43,468 nt of DNA from Sphingobacterium sp. GTDB taxonomy: Bacteria > Bacteroidota > Bacteroidia > Sphingobacteriales > Sphingobacteriaceae. Below the pieces are notes generated by a model, which saw nothing but the letters and a program-made list of their open reading frames with translations, ran no database searches and was not told the DNA's origin. The position numbers and the translations under genes are program-made. The DNA lies in contig JAQZAZ010000031.1 of the NCBI GenBank assembly GCA_029239355.1, positions 1 to 43,468 on the forward strand, written 5' to 3'. Positions 41,433 through 43,468 of this stretch are shown in pieces; the first letter of the stretch is position 1; every line of letters starts with the position of its first letter.

Positions 41433-43181
41433 CTAATGATTTGTAATATTCTTTAAGTATCTAATTATTGGCACTTGATCTATTTCTTCTTTTGAGAGAT
41501 TGGGTTGAAGAATCTCTTTCCAATATAAATTGGCATTGTATGGCTTTCCATCGGCTGCTTGATACAAATTACTATATCTTAAAATTTCAACAATATTCTC
41601 ATTTTGGTGGGCAGGTTCAAATGTTGGCTCGTTGATTTGAAATAGACCGCATTTATAATTATCCTTTTGATAATCCGATCTAAACTGATCGTAGATAGAT
41701 TTCTGAATTCCTGCAATAAATCCTACAAGGCCATATTCATCTACTTCTTGTAGTGCCGCTTTATCAGAATCACAAATAACATGATACTTAATATTAAATC
41801 GAGAAAATATTTTTTGGAAAAAAGGTATATTATTCACTGTACCGCAGTTAACTACAAAAATATCTTTATCAGATTGAATCTCATTTAGATACCCCCTTAA
41901 GATTATTTCCTCTGTAGGACCTTCGATCAAAATAACTTCATCAGCATAGAAAGACTCGCAAATAAATGGATTGAACCGCAAAACCTCATTCATCTCCTGC
42001 TTAAGTTGTTCCTTCGTTTTAATATCTTTCGAATCCTTAAGAAATTCATCATTAATCTGATATAATTGTGTTCCTTCATTATTCTTTACCATTCTAACCA
42101 AGGATGACTTTTCTTTAGTGATGTCTATCATCTGAGGCGAATGAGAAGCACATAAAATCTGGTACGGAGTATTGCTTTCACTTACTTGGTATATTAAAGA
42201 CCTCAATTGTTTCATCAATTTTGGATGTAGGAACAATTCCGGTTCTTCAAATAGAACTATATAGTCTTTTCGATGTTCAACTCTAACAAATTCTTCAGCA
42301 ATATCTTTCATCAGTAATAGTGAAAAAATGGCAGAACGTACTGCACCATGTCCTATTCTCTCATAACTAGTTGGAATTGTATTATCTTTAATACCGTCAG
42401 TACTGTGCTCGAAATGTATCGAAAAGCTTTTACCGATAGAGTTTTCAGTCCATTTAGCTTTATCTTTTTCGCTTAGTTCTATTTTTGTATTCGGAAATAA
42501 TGATTGAAAATATTTGTTTACCTCTTCTTTGTACGTTTTGATCGAATCAGGATTATACAACTTATCCTGAAGTTGCTGAATTTTCGCCTGTGCCTCCTTT
42601 AATTCTTGTCTTTCTTTATCCTCTAACTTCGAACTTGCCTTTTGTTTCAAAATCTCGTTAATAATAGCTTCCCCCTCAGCCTCAGTGGGCATAGCTTTAA
42701 TGAAAATTGGTGTTGGCAAAGCCGCTTGAAAAACTGTATCTAATCCTATACCTCCATAATTTTTCTTTTCCCATATTCCATTTTCATAACTCCAAGTAAA
42801 GTTTTCTGCTTTTTCAAAACTCACCTTCTTTCCATCTAAAGGCTTTATAGTCCTTCTTATTCTAAGGTAATTGTTTTCGCTTAGCCACTTCTTTAATCCT
42901 TCTTTTTTATTGTTTATAGAATCTTTCGCGAAATCATAATCATCAAGTTGTAATACCAACTCAAATTCGATAATGTTTTCAGGATCCATTCTATAGATAT
43001 CTTCAGCTAATGGTGTTGAATTTTTATAGTAAAACTCATAAGCTTTTAAAAAACTAGATTTTCCAACGTTATTTTGGCCTAACAGAAAAATCGTATTCGA
43101 ATTATTGAACTCGATTATATTTTTTTCTAATCCGCCAGCTATTCCCCTAAAATTATTGACCCCGAACGATATAATTTTCAT
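41433..43181 (-). CDS. OLD-family ATPase with Toprim nuclease domain
   Basis: 582 residues, the size of OLD/GajA nucleases. ABC-type ATPase: Walker A GQNNVGKS (35-42), a long coiled insertion (~190-220, DKERQELKEAQAKIQQLQDK), signature region, and Walker B with YIVLFEEPELFLHPKLMKQL then LCASHSPQMID. The C-terminal Toprim domain has EVILIEGPTEEIILRGYL and VICDSDKAA, the acidic metal-binding positions. OLD proteins nick or degrade DNA; GajA with GajB forms Gabija. No UvrD-like GajB is present downstream, and upstream lies only a small YbjQ-like gene, so this is a stand-alone OLD or part of a module with the next two genes. Confidence 0.88.
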   Translation of the reverse strand: MKIISFGVNNFRGIAGGLEKNIIEFNNSNTIFLLGQNNVGKSSFLKAYEFYYKNSTPLAEDIYRMDPENIIEFELVLQLDDYDFAKDSINNKKEGLKKWLSENNYLRIRRTIKPLDGKKVSFEKAENFTWSYENGIWEKKNYGGIGLDTVFQAALPTPIFIKAMPTEAEGEAIINEILKQKASSKLEDKERQELKEAQAKIQQLQDKLYNPDSIKTYKEEVNKYFQSLFPNTKIELSEKDKAKWTENSIGKSFSIHFEHSTDGIKDNTIPTSYERIGHGAVRSAIFSLLLMKDIAEEFVRVEHRKDYIVLFEEPELFLHPKLMKQLRSLIYQVSESNTPYQILCASHSPQMIDITKEKSSLVRMVKNNEGTQLYQINDEFLKDSKDIKTKEQLKQEMNEVLRFNPFICESFYADEVILIEGPTEEIILRGYLNEIQSDKDIFVVNCGTVNNIPFFQKIFSRFNIKYHVICDSDKAALQEVDEYGLVGFIAGIQKSIYDQFRSDYQKDNYKCGLFQINEPTFEPAHQNENIVEILRYSNLYQAADGKPYNANLYWKEILQPNLSKEEIDQVPIIRYLKNITNH

Positions 43182-43226
43182 ATTCTATATTTTTTTAAAA
43201 CGTGATGGTGAGTAAATTTTGCAGCA

Positions 43227-43400
43227 TTAAATAACATAAATTCGATTATAATAAGATTCCAAAAGGTGCACAAAGAAATCTACATAGCTCGCTCCTATAT
43301 CGCTAAGGATATTGGTGCCGATGACAACATTGGCTGCTATTGGATCATTATATCGTGAAATCTCCCTCACTTCGATGGAATTGGTCGTGGTTACTATCAT
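43227..43400 (-). CDS. Truncated YbjQ/DUF74-like protein, 57 aa
   Basis: Read directly on the minus strand, ATG 43398-43400 to TAA 43227-43229. The protein starts MIVTTTNSIEVREISRYNDP and continues through NVVIGTNILSDIGASYVDFF, which matches the start of YbjQ-family (DUF74, putative heavy-metal-binding) proteins. The family normally continues with a GGxSxxY block to ~100 residues or more; here it ends after 14 further unlike residues, so the C-terminus is missing or frameshifted. It lies 45 nt before the OLD-family gene ATG on the same strand and marks the probable right border of the island. Confidence 0.55.
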   Translation of the reverse strand: MIVTTTNSIEVREISRYNDPIAANVVIGTNILSDIGASYVDFFVHLLESYYNRIYVI

Positions 43401-43468
43401 GGCATGCTACTTTTCAATCGGGCAAGGTTAATACCCAAGCCTAATATACATTATTTATGCTGAATTAA

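Noticed and set aside
41433..43181. Gabija system (GajA plus GajB)
   Set aside because: The OLD protein fits GajA in size and layout, but no UvrD-like helicase gene lies beside it within the window.
20516..43400. Integrated element with att repeats at the island borders
   Set aside because: No tRNA gene, integrase or long direct repeat was found flanking the defence genes; comparison of the border sequences by eye gave nothing.

Overview
The window looks like a chromosomal segment from a Bacteroidota (Bacteroidetes) bacterium, most likely of the Sphingobacteriaceae (Sphingobacterium-like). The grounds are a SusC/SusD outer-membrane pair, small families largely confined to this phylum (DUF6266, DUF5675, DUF6520), AraC and LytTR regulators, AT-rich DNA, and several upstream regions with the phylum's promoter form (TTTG or TTG, about 19 nt, then TAnnTTTG). 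The genus is an inference from gene content.

Left part (1-6.7 kb): regulators and small metabolic genes mixed with debris. It holds the 3' end of an AraC regulator, a 5' scrap of an AhpD-like gene, a Crp/Fnr regulator, a DUF1398 scrap, an unknown protein, an SDR oxidoreductase followed by an AraC regulator (shared operator-like repeats lie in front of both), a MarR-GNAT fusion with a perfect palindrome at its start codon, a MazG-like protein, and an Rpn/PDDEXK-family nuclease.

6.8-9.8 kb (minus): a compact cassette of an HTH protein, two DUF6266 proteins, DUF5675, a 90-aa protein and a 57-aa holin-like membrane protein that standard ORF length limits miss. It ends in a strong hairpin terminator and resembles a phage-derived lysis cassette.

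9.8-20.3 kb: a membrane-anchored LytTR regulator, a divergent group with another AraC regulator and two unknown proteins, a GC-rich structured stretch that may be a non-coding RNA, a DUF6520 secreted peptide, and a TlpA-SusC-SusD operon on the minus strand. The TlpA-like protein carries a C-terminal STN-like domain that its SusC partner lacks.

20.5-43.4 kb: a defence island. It begins with a 103-nt hairpin element and an XRE regulator plus a three-domain SIR2 / deoxyribosyltransferase-like / HEPN-like protein on the plus strand. A long minus-strand series follows, starting at a WYL regulator (39.2 kb): YegP, a zinc ribbon, two membrane proteins, HsdR, a BRO-N-like/Fic protein, HsdM, HsdS, a two-TM protein, McrB, McrC and a PD-(D/E)XK nuclease gene. 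The last is split by a single in-frame TAG lying between the PD and ExK halves of its active site. Upstream on the same strand are an OLD-family ATPase/Toprim nuclease, a 97-aa protein and a KAP NTPase, then a truncated YbjQ-like gene at the edge. Together these form type I and type IV restriction systems with probable abortive-infection effectors under at least one dedicated regulator.
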